From UBA1494_A sp963973975 (GTDB lineage Bacteria > Bacteroidota > Bacteroidia > Flavobacteriales_E > Vicingaceae): DNA of 64,000 nucleotides. The notes below the pieces were generated by a model that worked only from the letters and a program-made list of their open reading frames with translations, had not been told where the DNA came from and searched no databases. The position numbers were made by a program, and so were the translations under genes. The stretch is from assembly GCA_963973975.1 (NCBI GenBank), contig CAXBCF010000007.1, positions 1 to 64,000 of the forward strand, given 5' to 3'. The first letter of the stretch is position 1, and every line of letters starts with the position of its first letter. This document shows, piece after piece, positions 7,708 to 17,500 of this stretch.

Positions 7708-8334
7708 TTAAGAATTCACAACATAAGCCATAACATAATTGTCAATTCTTCTCATTTTTAAATGATGAATTGACTCGTGGTGATTTATTTTTATTCGACC
7801 TTTGGCAATGCCTCCTTTTTCATCAAACTGAATTTCATCAATAAAAAAGTTGGCTTTTAAAAAACCGTCTTTTTTACCATATATTTTAAATAGTGCTTCC
7901 TTGCACGACCAGTAATAGCTTAGTTCAATAGCGTCGGTGCTAGTATGGGTTTGCTCCGATTCACTAAGAAATTTATCTTTAATTCTCACTATTTTATCAT
8001 TAATGAGTTGTATGTCAATTCCAGTTATTTGATCTTTATTGATTGCAAGAGCGACCATTTCATGCGAATGAGAAATAGAAACGTGTTGATTGCTTTGAGT
8101 GAAATGTGGTTTGCCGTGAACATCGTAAACAATGTCACCAAAATCGGGATAAATTTTAAGTAATAATTGCCTGATAGTCATCCATTCAATTTGCCTTTTT
8201 GAATTTTTTATCTTCGATAAATCAGCCAAGTTTATACCCGATGCTTGTAAGTATTCAAACAATTCTGACTTTAAATTGTAATTTACTTTTGAATATGCAA
8301 TTTGATGATTTGAAGCTTCTTGAAATTTAATCAT
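7708..8334 (-). CDS. 4'-phosphopantetheinyl transferase (Sfp-type)
   Basis: 208 aa. Family motifs are clear: HGKPHF, HVSISHSHEMVALAI, GIDIQ (Mg-binding Asp) at about residue 107, and WSCKEALFKIYGK at about 145. It transfers the phosphopantetheine arm of CoA to a conserved Ser of acyl or peptidyl carrier proteins. Some Bacteroidota use an Sfp-like enzyme, so it may serve fatty acid synthesis as well as secondary metabolism. It is the first gene of the minus-strand string that continues with GGGP synthase, PnuC and the NadR-like kinase. Confidence 0.9.
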   Translation of the reverse strand: MIKFQEASNHQIAYSKVNYNLKSELFEYLQASGINLADLSKIKNSKRQIEWMTIRQLLLKIYPDFGDIVYDVHGKPHFTQSNQHVSISHSHEMVALAINKDQITGIDIQLINDKIVRIKDKFLSESEQTHTSTDAIELSYYWSCKEALFKIYGKKDGFLKANFFIDEIQFDEKGGIAKGRIKINHHESIHHLKMRRIDNYVMAYVVNS

Positions 8335-8390
8335 CTGTTGTGAAAAAGTTTAAATAGGCAAATTTCACCTTTTTATAGTACATAATTTGG

Positions 8391-8398
8391 TAAGTTTG
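8391..8398 (+). promoter_or_regulatory. -7 promoter element of ahcY
   Basis: TAAGTTTG matches TAnnTTTG and lies 27 bp before the ahcY ATG, giving a leader of about 20 nt. Confidence 0.55.
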
Positions 8399-8425
8399 CA
8401 AGTTCAAAAATAAAAATAGCAATAA

Positions 8426-9739
8426 ATGAGTACAACAGTGGAATTTTTACCATACAAAGTTAAAGACATCTCCTTAGCAGAATGGGGAAGAAGAGAAATT
8501 GAGTTAGCAGAAGCCGAAATGCCGGGTTTGATGGCTTTAAGAGAGGAATTTGGAAAAGAAAAGCCCTTGAAAGGCGCAAGAGTTGCAGGTTGTTTGCACA
8601 TGACTATTCAAACGGCAGTATTAATTGAAACATTAGTTGAATTAGGTGCCGACGTTACTTGGTCTTCATGCAACATTTTTTCAACCCAAGATCATGCAGC
8701 AGCAGCTATTGCAGCAGCAGGAATTCCTGTTTATGCTTGGAAAGGGATGACAGACGAAGAGTTTGATTGGTGTATTGAACAAACCTTATTTTTTGGTGAA
8801 GACCGCAAGCCATTAAATATGATATTGGATGATGGTGGAGATTTAACAAACATGGTTTTTGATAAATACCCAGAATTAGTTGAAGGAATTAGAGGACTAT
8901 CAGAAGAAACTACAACTGGAGTTCACAGATTGTATGAGCGTGAAAAAAATGGAACATTGGTGATGCCTGCAATCAATGTGAATGATTCAGTAACTAAATC
9001 TAAGTTCGATAATAAATACGGTTGCAAAGAATCATTAGTTGATTCTATTAGAAGAGCAACTGATATAATGATGGCTGGAAAAGTGGCAGTTGTTGCAGGT
9101 TATGGAGATGTTGGTAAAGGATCAGCACAATCTTTAAGTGGAGCAGGTGCTCGAGTTATTGTAACTGAGATTGACCCAATTTGTGCTTTGCAAGCGGCAA
9201 TGGACGGATTTGAAGTGAAAAAAATGATCAATGCTGTTGAAGAAGTTGATATCGTTGTTACTGCAACAGGGAATAAAGACATTATTGAAGAAAAGCACTT
9301 CAGAAAAATGAAAGACAAAGTGATTGTTTGTAACATTGGTCACTTCGATAATGAAATTGATGTTTCTTTCTTAGAGAAAAACTTTGGTTCAACAAAAGTT
9401 GAAATTAAACCACAAGTTGATAAATATACAATTGATGGAAAAGACATCATTTTATTAGCTCAAGGAAGATTGGTGAATTTAGGTTGTGCAACTGGACACC
9501 CTTCTTTTGTAATGTCTAATTCATTTACCAACCAAACCTTGGCTCAAATTGAACTTTGGAAAAATAGTGCAAACTATGAGAACAAAGTTTATACGCTACC
9601 AAAACACCTCGATGAGAAAGTTGCTAAATTACATTTGGCTAAGATTGGTGTTGAATTAGAAGAATTGAGAAAAGAACAAGCAGAATACATTGGTGTTACT
9701 GTTGATGGACCATATAAGCCTGAATACTACAGGTATTAA
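8426..9739 (+). CDS. ahcY: Adenosylhomocysteinase (SAH hydrolase)
   Basis: 437 aa, the normal bacterial length. It hydrolyses S-adenosylhomocysteine to adenosine and homocysteine, keeping methyltransferases free of product inhibition. Recognisable stretches: CLHMTIQTAVLIETL, SSCNIFSTQDHAAAAIA, the NAD-binding loop VVAGYGDVGKGSAQSL (residues about 220-235), GHFDNEID, GRLVNLGCATGHPSFVMSNS and the C-terminal tail PYKPEYYRY with the Lys and Tyr that complete the NAD site of the partner subunit. It is monocistronic, with its own promoter and a strong terminator. Confidence 0.98.
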   Translation: MSTTVEFLPYKVKDISLAEWGRREIELAEAEMPGLMALREEFGKEKPLKGARVAGCLHMTIQTAVLIETLVELGADVTWSSCNIFSTQDHAAAAIAAAGIPVYAWKGMTDEEFDWCIEQTLFFGEDRKPLNMILDDGGDLTNMVFDKYPELVEGIRGLSEETTTGVHRLYEREKNGTLVMPAINVNDSVTKSKFDNKYGCKESLVDSIRRATDIMMAGKVAVVAGYGDVGKGSAQSLSGAGARVIVTEIDPICALQAAMDGFEVKKMINAVEEVDIVVTATGNKDIIEEKHFRKMKDKVIVCNIGHFDNEIDVSFLEKNFGSTKVEIKPQVDKYTIDGKDIILLAQGRLVNLGCATGHPSFVMSNSFTNQTLAQIELWKNSANYENKVYTLPKHLDEKVAKLHLAKIGVELEELRKEQAEYIGVTVDGPYKPEYYRY

Positions 9740-9760
9740 TTGATTTTTCTTATATAATAC

Positions 9761-9797
9761 AAAGCCTCGTTCATTGATTTATGGACGAGGCTTTTTC
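9761..9797 (+). terminator. Intrinsic terminator of ahcY
   Basis: A 10-bp perfect stem (AAAGCCTCGT at 9761-9770 with 9785-9794) with a 14-nt loop, ending in a T-rich run, begins 21 bp after the ahcY stop codon. Confidence 0.9.
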
Positions 9798-9821
9798 TTT
9801 TGTATAGAATGATTTAGTTGA

Positions 9822-10268
9822 TTACATATTTGTTACATATAAAATATCATTGTCTATATAAGTGGTATAACTCTTAAGTGGAGTTACAGCAGGAGGAGAG
9901 GAAACACTTCCATTGTTATTTAATTGAAATGAAGAACCACAAGATTGGTCGCTAGCAGTAAAATTATTGGCATCAACTGACACCAATGCAGAAGTACTAC
10001 TAGGTTGAAAAGTACAATGCCTGTCGTAGGCTTTTATTTCTGTTGAAGAAGTTCGATACAATATTATTCCCCTGGATCCTCCGCTTACCATTACCCAACC
10101 GCCAATGGTCTGAAGATTTAAAAGATCAGGTTCATTCAAATTTCTTTGAAAATTTACTTCAACAAAAGGAATGTTGTTGTTTTGTTCATCTCTACAAGCT
10201 ATAGAAAATAAGAGAATGACTGCAAAAAGACAAAAACAAGAGCTGTTTTTTTTTAACTTTGTTAACAT
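9822..10268 (-). CDS. Rieske-fold lipoprotein with missing cluster ligands
   Basis: 148 aa; hydrophobic signal ending FSIACRD with a lipobox Cys at about 25. The C-terminal half reads like a small Rieske domain of the Bacteroidota lipoprotein type (AYDRHCTFQP, DQSCGSSFQLNNNGSVSS, TPLKSYTTYIDNDILYV). Canonical Rieske proteins need C-x-H in the first loop and C-x-x-H in the second; here they are H-C and C-G-S-S, so a 2Fe-2S cluster is unlikely. It may be a structural relict or use the two Cys as a disulfide. It is divergent from the next gene across a symmetric 44-bp palindrome. Confidence 0.7.
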   Translation of the reverse strand: MLTKLKKNSSCFCLFAVILLFSIACRDEQNNNIPFVEVNFQRNLNEPDLLNLQTIGGWVMVSGGSRGIILYRTSSTEIKAYDRHCTFQPSSTSALVSVDANNFTASDQSCGSSFQLNNNGSVSSPPAVTPLKSYTTYIDNDILYVTNM

Positions 10269-10304
10269 TCAATTAAAATTATACTTAATTTTAACAATGT
10301 TAAC
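10261..10304. promoter_or_regulatory. Nested palindrome between divergent genes
   Basis: Outer arms GTTAACATT (10261-10269) and AATGTTAAC (10296-10304) enclose inner arms TTAAAATT (10273-10280) and AATTTTAA (10287-10294). The symmetry covers nearly the whole 42-bp gap between divergent starts and includes the ATG of the left gene. It could be an operator serving both genes or an RNA hairpin near the start codon. Confidence 0.55.
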
Positions 10305-10310
10305 TTAATT

Positions 10311-10610
10311 ATGGGACTAAATAGTATTCGAACCCTTCTTTTTTTACTTTTTGCACTTTTTACTTTTGAAATTTCAGCTCAGTCTGCTAATAAAGTTGAG
10401 AAAACGATAGAACGTAGAGAAAAACAATTAGAAGCTCAAGATGCTGAGAAAAAAAAGCAACATGAAAAGGAAATGGAAGAAAGTAGAAAACATCACTACG
10501 ATATTCAGACCAAAGAAGTTCAAAAGAGAATGAAAAAAAGTCAGAAAAAAGCGAGAAAGAATAACAGAAATAAGAAAGAGTTTTTTCTCACAAGATGGTT
10601 TAGAAAGTAG
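10311..10610 (+). CDS. Small secreted Lys/Glu-rich coiled-coil protein
   Basis: 99 aa. An N-terminal signal peptide (LLFLLFALFTFEISAQS, cleavage about residue 23) is followed by a highly charged helix rich in Lys, Glu, Gln and Arg, ending KKEFFLTRWFRK. I believe similar short proteins with this ending are common in Bacteroidota, but no function is known to me. Predicted periplasmic. Divergent from the Rieske-like lipoprotein gene. Confidence 0.7.
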   Translation: MGLNSIRTLLFLLFALFTFEISAQSANKVEKTIERREKQLEAQDAEKKKQHEKEMEESRKHHYDIQTKEVQKRMKKSQKKARKNNRNKKEFFLTRWFRK

Positions 10611-10635
10611 TAATGATAACGTTTAAAAGGTGTTA

Positions 10636-10649
10636 TAACTTTAAAGTTA
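10636..10649. promoter_or_regulatory. 14-bp perfect palindrome upstream of the receptor-T9SS operon
   Basis: TAACTTTAAAGTTA is perfectly symmetric and lies 95 bp before the start of the 1256-aa TonB receptor gene. It could be a regulator site; no cognate regulator is visible nearby and AT-rich palindromes arise by chance. Confidence 0.3.
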
Positions 10650-10743
10650 CGGGAATGTTAAAATTTGTAGGTCTGAATATTAATTGTTTATTTTTACGCC
10701 CCTGTAGTTTTATTTCAAATAATGATTATTTAAAATTTCGATT

Positions 10744-13700
10744 ATGCTAAAAAAATTACTGTTCGTTTTTGTTGTAGTATTAGCAAGTTCTCACATTGCT
10801 ATTGCACAAGTTGGACAAGGAACAATTAAAGGAAAAATTACCAATGGCGATGATGGAGAACCGGTTCCTTTTGCAAATGTTACTTTATATGATGGTGCAG
10901 AGCAATTAATGGGTACAACAACCGATTTTGATGGAAACTATACCTTAAAACCAATACCCTCAGGATCCTATGATATTCAAGTTTCTTACGTTGGATTTCA
11001 GACTAAAAGAATTTCTGGTATTTCAGTAAGTTCCGATAAAATTACCAAGCAGGATATTCCAATTACACAGGGTGTTGAATTAAAGGAAGTTGAGGTAATT
11101 GAATATGTACGACCATTGATCGAGATTGATAAAACTACTACTGAAAAAGTAATGACTCGAGATGAAATTGAAAAAATGGCGGTTCGGGATGTGAATGATA
11201 TCTCTAAAACTACAGGAAATGGAGTTTTTTCTAGAGATGACGGAACTGGAAGTTTAAATGTTAGGGGACAGCGTTCAGGAAGTAATGTTACCTTTATTGA
11301 TGGAGTAAAAGTTATTGGGTCTACTAATTTACCAAAGTCTGCAATTGAGGAGGTGACTGTTAAAACTGGAGGATTATCGGCTCAATATGGGGATGTAACA
11401 GGTGCTGTTAGAACAATTACAACAAGAGGTACTTTGAAAGAATACTTTGGAAGTGTTGAACTCCTTAGTTCAGGATTCAAAGGTGGTGAAGAAGTTTATG
11501 GCTTAGACAATTATGGCTTTAATATATTTGGTTTTGCTGTTGGTGGGCCTGTATATACTAAAAAAGATGAAGAGGGTAACGTTAAAGAAGCACCAGTAAG
11601 TTTTCTGCTAACAGGGGAGTTTAGATCTGAATTAGACCCTAGACCATCTGCTGTATCTATTTTTAAACCAAAAGATGCTGTTGAACAAGAAATAAGACAA
11701 AATCCATACATTTTTGACGAATCAAATAATGTTTTATTGAAAAGAGCTGAGTTTTTAAGAAGAAGTGATTTTGAAGAAATTGATTACCAGCGAAATGCTC
11801 AAAATAAAACCATTGTTTTAAATGGTAAAATAGATGTAAAAGTTTCTGATTTAAGTACATTGGCTTTTGGTGGAACTGTAAATTTGATAGAATCAAATAA
11901 TTACAACAGAAATTTTTCTTTATTTAATTATCAAAATAACTCTGTCTCAGATGTTAATGATTACAGGGTTTGGGGTCGATATACGCAACGTTTTGCCAAT
12001 GAAAAGTTGGAAGAAGGGCAAGTGGATAAATCGGTTGTAAAAAACGCATTCTTTTCTATTCAAGCAGATTTCTCTCGAAGAGCAGGAGTTACACAGGATA
12101 GAAATTTTGAAGATAACTTTTTTTACTATGGCTATGTAGGTCAATTTGATGCTGTAACTACACTATCTTATGATGACGGGGTTGCTACTTTAAATGACGG
12201 GAGAACATATGTTGGAAGGTTTTTAACAGCATTTGATGCGCCAATTTCATATGATTTTACTCCTGGTAACAAAAACCCGGTGTTAACTAATTATACCAAT
12301 GATTTTTATAGATACATTCCTGAAGGTGACCCAAGAAGGCTTACAAGAGAGCAAGTAGAAGGTAATGGTGGTATCGTTAATGGAGGTAATGTAACAGGTT
12401 CAATTTTTAATATGTGGAGTCCTCCTGGACAAGTAAGTAATGGCTACTCAAAATTTGAAAATGATCAAATTAGATTAAGTGGAAATGGTTCTGCAGACAT
12501 TGGGGATCATGCAATAATTTTAGGATTTGAATATGAGCAACGTATACAACGTTCATACTCAATGAATCCTCGTGCTTTATGGAATTTAGGTCGATTAACT
12601 GTTAATAGTCATATATTACAAATTGATTCTAATAACTATTCAATTAGTTACCAGTATCCTAACCCTGTAAATCCAACGATTACATTTGAAAGACTTTATG
12701 GTGGAGACGACCAAAGAACTAATTTTGCTTATTATGTAAGACAAGCTCTTGGACTTGACCCTAATGGTACCTCTTTTATTGATTTTGATTCTTATGGTCC
12801 TGACTTGTATAAGATTAGTTATTTTGCAGCTGATCAATTAATGAATCCTGCCAATAACGTCAATTTATTTACAAGAGGCTACTCTACTACAGGCAATAAA
12901 TTACCGACTTCTACTACTTTAGACGACTTTTTTGAAGCAAGGGATCAGTTTGGTCGAAGAACTCGACCTGTTGCACCCTATGAGCCGATTTACATAGCTG
13001 GCTACATTGAAGATAAGTTCGCTATTGATGATTTAGTATTCAGAGTAGGTCTTCGTTTAGACCGTTTTGATGCCAATCAACCTGTTTTAAAAGACCCTTT
13101 CTCTTTCTTTCCAACTAGAAATGTTGCTTACGTGAAGTCACTAGCTAATGCAGGTTCGGAATATACTCCACCTTCAAATATTGGCGATGATTTTATAGTT
13201 TATGTAAATGACATTGAAGATCCTAATATTGGAGGAATTATAGGATATCGTGACCCAAATACTGATCGATTCTTTAATGCAGCTGGGCAAGAATTAAATG
13301 ATCCGAGTGTATTGCAAGCTGGCTCTAGAATTGCTCCATGGCTTCAGGCTCCAGGTGATGTGTCCACTGTAGAGGATATGAATTCAAGTTCTTTTGAAGA
13401 TTATACTCCACAATATACCTTGATGCCTCGTATTTCATTCTCTTTTCCAATTTCTGACGAGGCAACTTTCTTTGCCAGTTATGATATTAAAACAATTCGT
13501 CCGGGTGGTCAAAATGTATTGGAACCAATTAACCTTGTATATGTAGCAAACTTAAGACCTAACACAATTATCAATAATCCAAATTTGCTTCCAACTAGAA
13601 CGATTAGCTATGAAATTGGATTTAAGCAGAAATTGACAAATCATTCTGCAATTACCTTAATTGCTAATTATAATGAACAAAGGGATGAAATTCAAGTTCG

Positions 13701-14514
13701 TAAGTTAGTTGGTGCTTTTCCACAAGATTACTTAACCTTTGACAACATTGATTTTGGAACAGTTAAAGGATTTTCAGTAGACTATGACTTGAGACGAATT
13801 AAAAATGTATCACTACGATTAAATTATACCCTACAATTTGCTGAAGGGACAGGTTCAGGGTCTGTTACTTCTCTTAATTTAGTTAATTCGAATCAACCCA
13901 ACTTAAGAACAATTTTCCCTTATTCGTATGATCAACGTCACCAGATCATTACAACATTTGATTACCGTTACGGTATGGGAAGAGAGTACAACGGACCAAA
14001 AGTAAATGGAAAGAACATACTTGAAAATACAGGTTTAAATGTTGTATTTATTGCAGGTTCGGGAACCCCTTACACTGCTAGATCATTAGCAGGAAGTAGT
14101 GAGTTATTGAATGGCTCTCAAACAGTTCAACCAGTTGTTGGTGATGTGAATGGCTCTCGTTTACCTTGGACATTAAGAGTAGATGCTAGATTAGATAAAT
14201 CATTCGATATTAATTGGGGAGATAAAAATGAAACAAATGAAGCATTGTGGAAAAAAGGTAAGAAACAATCTGTCTTAAATGTTTACTTACAGGTGTTAAA
14301 TGTGTTGAATAGACAAAATGTTCAAAACGTTTATGGATTTACAGGTAATCCAGATGATGATGGATACTTAAATGCACCTCAATTCCAAGATCAAATTAGA
14401 AATGTAGAAACTAGTGAAGCATCTTTTAGAGATTTATACAGTTTTAGATTAATGAACCCGTTTAATTTTGAGTTACCTCGAAGAATTCGTCTAGGTGCTC
14501 AGTTGAGCTTTTAA
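10744..14514 (+). CDS. Large TonB-dependent receptor-like protein of a T9SS-linked operon
   Basis: 1256 aa, longer than usual TonB receptors (700-1000). Signal peptide about 1-21 (HIAIAQ); carboxypeptidase-regulatory-like domain at 26-115 (GTIKGKITNGDDGEPVPFAN); plug at about 130-225 (DVNDISKTTGNGVFSRDDGT, LNVRGQRSGSNVTFIDG, LSAQYGDVTGAV); then a very long barrel ending RIRLGAQLSF. I see no clear TonB box. The next genes, 11 bp away, encode a giant protein with a T9SS-type C-terminus and a PorV-like barrel, so this receptor may anchor, receive or export the product of the next gene rather than import a nutrient. That role is inference. Confidence 0.85.
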   Translation: MLKKLLFVFVVVLASSHIAIAQVGQGTIKGKITNGDDGEPVPFANVTLYDGAEQLMGTTTDFDGNYTLKPIPSGSYDIQVSYVGFQTKRISGISVSSDKITKQDIPITQGVELKEVEVIEYVRPLIEIDKTTTEKVMTRDEIEKMAVRDVNDISKTTGNGVFSRDDGTGSLNVRGQRSGSNVTFIDGVKVIGSTNLPKSAIEEVTVKTGGLSAQYGDVTGAVRTITTRGTLKEYFGSVELLSSGFKGGEEVYGLDNYGFNIFGFAVGGPVYTKKDEEGNVKEAPVSFLLTGEFRSELDPRPSAVSIFKPKDAVEQEIRQNPYIFDESNNVLLKRAEFLRRSDFEEIDYQRNAQNKTIVLNGKIDVKVSDLSTLAFGGTVNLIESNNYNRNFSLFNYQNNSVSDVNDYRVWGRYTQRFANEKLEEGQVDKSVVKNAFFSIQADFSRRAGVTQDRNFEDNFFYYGYVGQFDAVTTLSYDDGVATLNDGRTYVGRFLTAFDAPISYDFTPGNKNPVLTNYTNDFYRYIPEGDPRRLTREQVEGNGGIVNGGNVTGSIFNMWSPPGQVSNGYSKFENDQIRLSGNGSADIGDHAIILGFEYEQRIQRSYSMNPRALWNLGRLTVNSHILQIDSNNYSISYQYPNPVNPTITFERLYGGDDQRTNFAYYVRQALGLDPNGTSFIDFDSYGPDLYKISYFAADQLMNPANNVNLFTRGYSTTGNKLPTSTTLDDFFEARDQFGRRTRPVAPYEPIYIAGYIEDKFAIDDLVFRVGLRLDRFDANQPVLKDPFSFFPTRNVAYVKSLANAGSEYTPPSNIGDDFIVYVNDIEDPNIGGIIGYRDPNTDRFFNAAGQELNDPSVLQAGSRIAPWLQAPGDVSTVEDMNSSSFEDYTPQYTLMPRISFSFPISDEATFFASYDIKTIRPGGQNVLEPINLVYVANLRPNTIINNPNLLPTRTISYEIGFKQKLTNHSAITLIANYNEQRDEIQVRKLVGAFPQDYLTFDNIDFGTVKGFSVDYDLRRIKNVSLRLNYTLQFAEGTGSGSVTSLNLVNSNQPNLRTIFPYSYDQRHQIITTFDYRYGMGREYNGPKVNGKNILENTGLNVVFIAGSGTPYTARSLAGSSELLNGSQTVQPVVGDVNGSRLPWTLRVDARLDKSFDINWGDKNETNEALWKKGKKQSVLNVYLQVLNVLNRQNVQNVYGFTGNPDDDGYLNAPQFQDQIRNVETSEASFRDLYSFRLMNPFNFELPRRIRLGAQLSF

Positions 14515-14525
14515 AATATATTATT

Positions 14526-17500
14526 ATGAGAACAACACAAAAAATAGTATTGATTTTCTTATTAGCCCCTTTTTTCTTAATGGCACGTGGGCCTGAAAAG
14601 GAAGATAAAAAGAAAAAAGATGAGCAACTACCCAGTTTAGCAGCAGGCTGTACTCCAGCTACTTCATTAATCTTTTTAGAGTTTAACAATGTAAGAACAC
14701 GTGTTGAAGCAGGTGGACTTTGGTGGCAAGATCGGCCAAATTCAAGAGCTGACTACGAAGTTCCAAAAGGCTCCAATAGTTTTGCACTTTATGCTGGTGG
14801 ACTTTGGATTGCAGGAACAGATGTTAACGGACAATTAAAAGCCGCAGTTTCAAAATTTGGGCAAGCAGTAGATTACTGGGCAGGACCTCTAGATACTATT
14901 GGTAATGCTGAAATTACCCCTGAAATTTGTGAAGAGTGGGATCGTTTTTTTAGAATTTCAAGAGCTGAAGTAGCACAATTTGTTGCATACAATAATGCTG
15001 TAGCAGCCGGAACAGCTGCAGAGGATTTTCCTGAATATCAAATTCCTAATTCAATTTTGAATTGGCCGGGAAATGGAAATCCATCTCTCGATCAAGCATT
15101 TAGAATAGCACCCTATCAAAATGTAGCGGGTGATGCTTCTTATGAACCTGAATTGGGCGATTACCCGTTTTATGATTTAGATGGTAGTGTTGATTGCCGC
15201 GCTGAAAGGAAGAATCGATCTGAAAGTAGTACTAGACCCCTTTTTGGAGATCAAACTTATTGGTGGGTATTTAATGATAAAGGAAATTTACATACAGAGT
15301 CCAATGCTCCTTCAATCGGTATGGAGATTCACGGTCAAGCATTTGCTTTTGCAACCAACGATGCTGTTAATGACATGACTTTTTACAATTTTGAATTGAT
15401 AAATCGATCTACCTTTACGTTAACAGATACATATTTTGCAAGTTATGTGGATCCTGATTTAGGCAACCCTGCTGATGATTATGTTGGCTGTGATGTTGTA
15501 AGAGGTTTGGGTTTTTGTTATAATGGAGATGAAACAGATGAAGATTTTCAAGGACAAACTGGCTACGGTTCTACTCCTGCAGCTATTGGCATTGATTTCT
15601 TTGAAGGGCCTTATCAAGATGCAGATGGAATTAATAATAATGTTGGTATCGGACCCGGAGAAGCATTGAATGGCTTGGGTTACTTTGATCCAACTGATCA
15701 ATTCCCTGATACTGTTGTTGACAACGAGCGTTTTGGAATGCGTCGTTTTGTCTATTACAATATTGGTTCTGGAAACAACGGAGATCCTACATTAGCCATT
15801 CATTATTATAATTATATGAGGGGTATATGGAAAAATGGGCAAGTAATGAGGCATGGAGGAGATGGTTTTAATGCCCTCGGTGTTGAAAATATTCCTACAG
15901 CTTTTATGTTTCCTGGTGATAGTGATCCACTACATTGGGGCACTACCGATCGAAATGGAATAACAACAATCCCTCAAAACACTAACTGGACAGAAGATAA
16001 TCCAGGAGGTGGTTCTGCAAGGAATGACGAAGGAGATCGTAGATTTCTTCAATCAGCAGGGCCATTTACCTTGAGACCTGGGAATGTGAATGACATTACT
16101 GTTGGTGTTGTATTTGCTCAAGCAGAATCAGGTGGACGTTTGGCTTCTGTTGCCAAATTATATACTGCCGATGATAAAGCTCAAGCGCTATTCGATAATT
16201 GTTTTCAAGTTTTAAATGGTCCTGATGCGCCTGAAGTAGTAATTCAAGAATTGAATCAAGAATTAATTTTTTACTTATCGAATTCTGATATTTCTAATAA
16301 TAGAGAAGAGTTTGGAGATCCTTATGAGGAATTAGATCCTAATATTGTAACACCTGAATTTTTACTCAATCAAACACCCCCAGTTTTTTATGACCAGTTT
16401 TACCGTTTTCAAGGTTACCAAGTTTATCAGTTAGCTGGTCCAGGTATATCAATCGGTGATATTGAAGATCCTGAAAAAGCGCGATTAGTTTTTCAAGCGG
16501 ATGTTAAAGACAATGTAGCTGATTTGATTAATTATACTTTTGATGAAGAACTTCAAGCAAGTGTACCCATTAAAAAAGTTCAAGCTGCTAATGAAGGTAT
16601 TTCACGATCATTTAGAATAACCCAAGATTTGTTTGCTAGTGGAAACAATCAATTGGTAAATTTTAAAACTTATTACTATTTAGCTATTGCCTATGGGTAT
16701 AATCAATTCAAACCCTATGCTCAAGATGTAGCGCCCGATGAAGATAATCCTTTTGCACCGGCAAGTGATGGTCAGAAAATACCTTACATTTCTAGTAGAA
16801 GAGGAGCTGATGGAGGTGAGGTTAAAGTTATAACAGCGATACCCCATAATCCATTGTTTGAAGAAGGTGGAACAGTTCAAAATTCAAATTATGGAGATCA
16901 AATTCAAATCACTCGTTTGCAAGGAAGAGGGAATGGAGGAAGAGAATTAGAAATAGCTCAATCGAGTATTGAGAATATATTAGATGAGAAAACCTGGGAA
17001 AATGATAGCTTGAATGTAGGAGAAATTGATTATGTTGCAGGGAAAGGTCCTTTTATCGTTAAAGTTGCTGACCCTTTAAATGTCATTGATGGTGTTTTTT
17101 ACCTTCAATTTATAGATGAGACTGTTATTGGAGGAAACCCTGCAATAACTGATACATCAGAATGGAAAATTTGGTTAGACGGAGGTGGAGTCGATGATAC
17201 GGTCTACTCAAATAGAACCATAGCCATTGAAAATGAGCAATTATTGTTTAGTCCTAATAACTGGGGCTTAAGTATTGCTATTAAAAATGGAGTGATACCA
17301 GGAAGTCCAAATAGAGAAAATAATGGCTTTATTTCTTCAAGCATTGCTTATGAAAATGAAAATCCGATAACTCACTGGTTAACAGGTATTCAAGATACGG
17401 ATCGTGAGGATCCAACAAACTGGATACTTTCGGGAACGTCTACCGCTTCAGATTTTACTTTTTATAATGATGCTTTCGTTGGACCACCCACCAATCGAAT

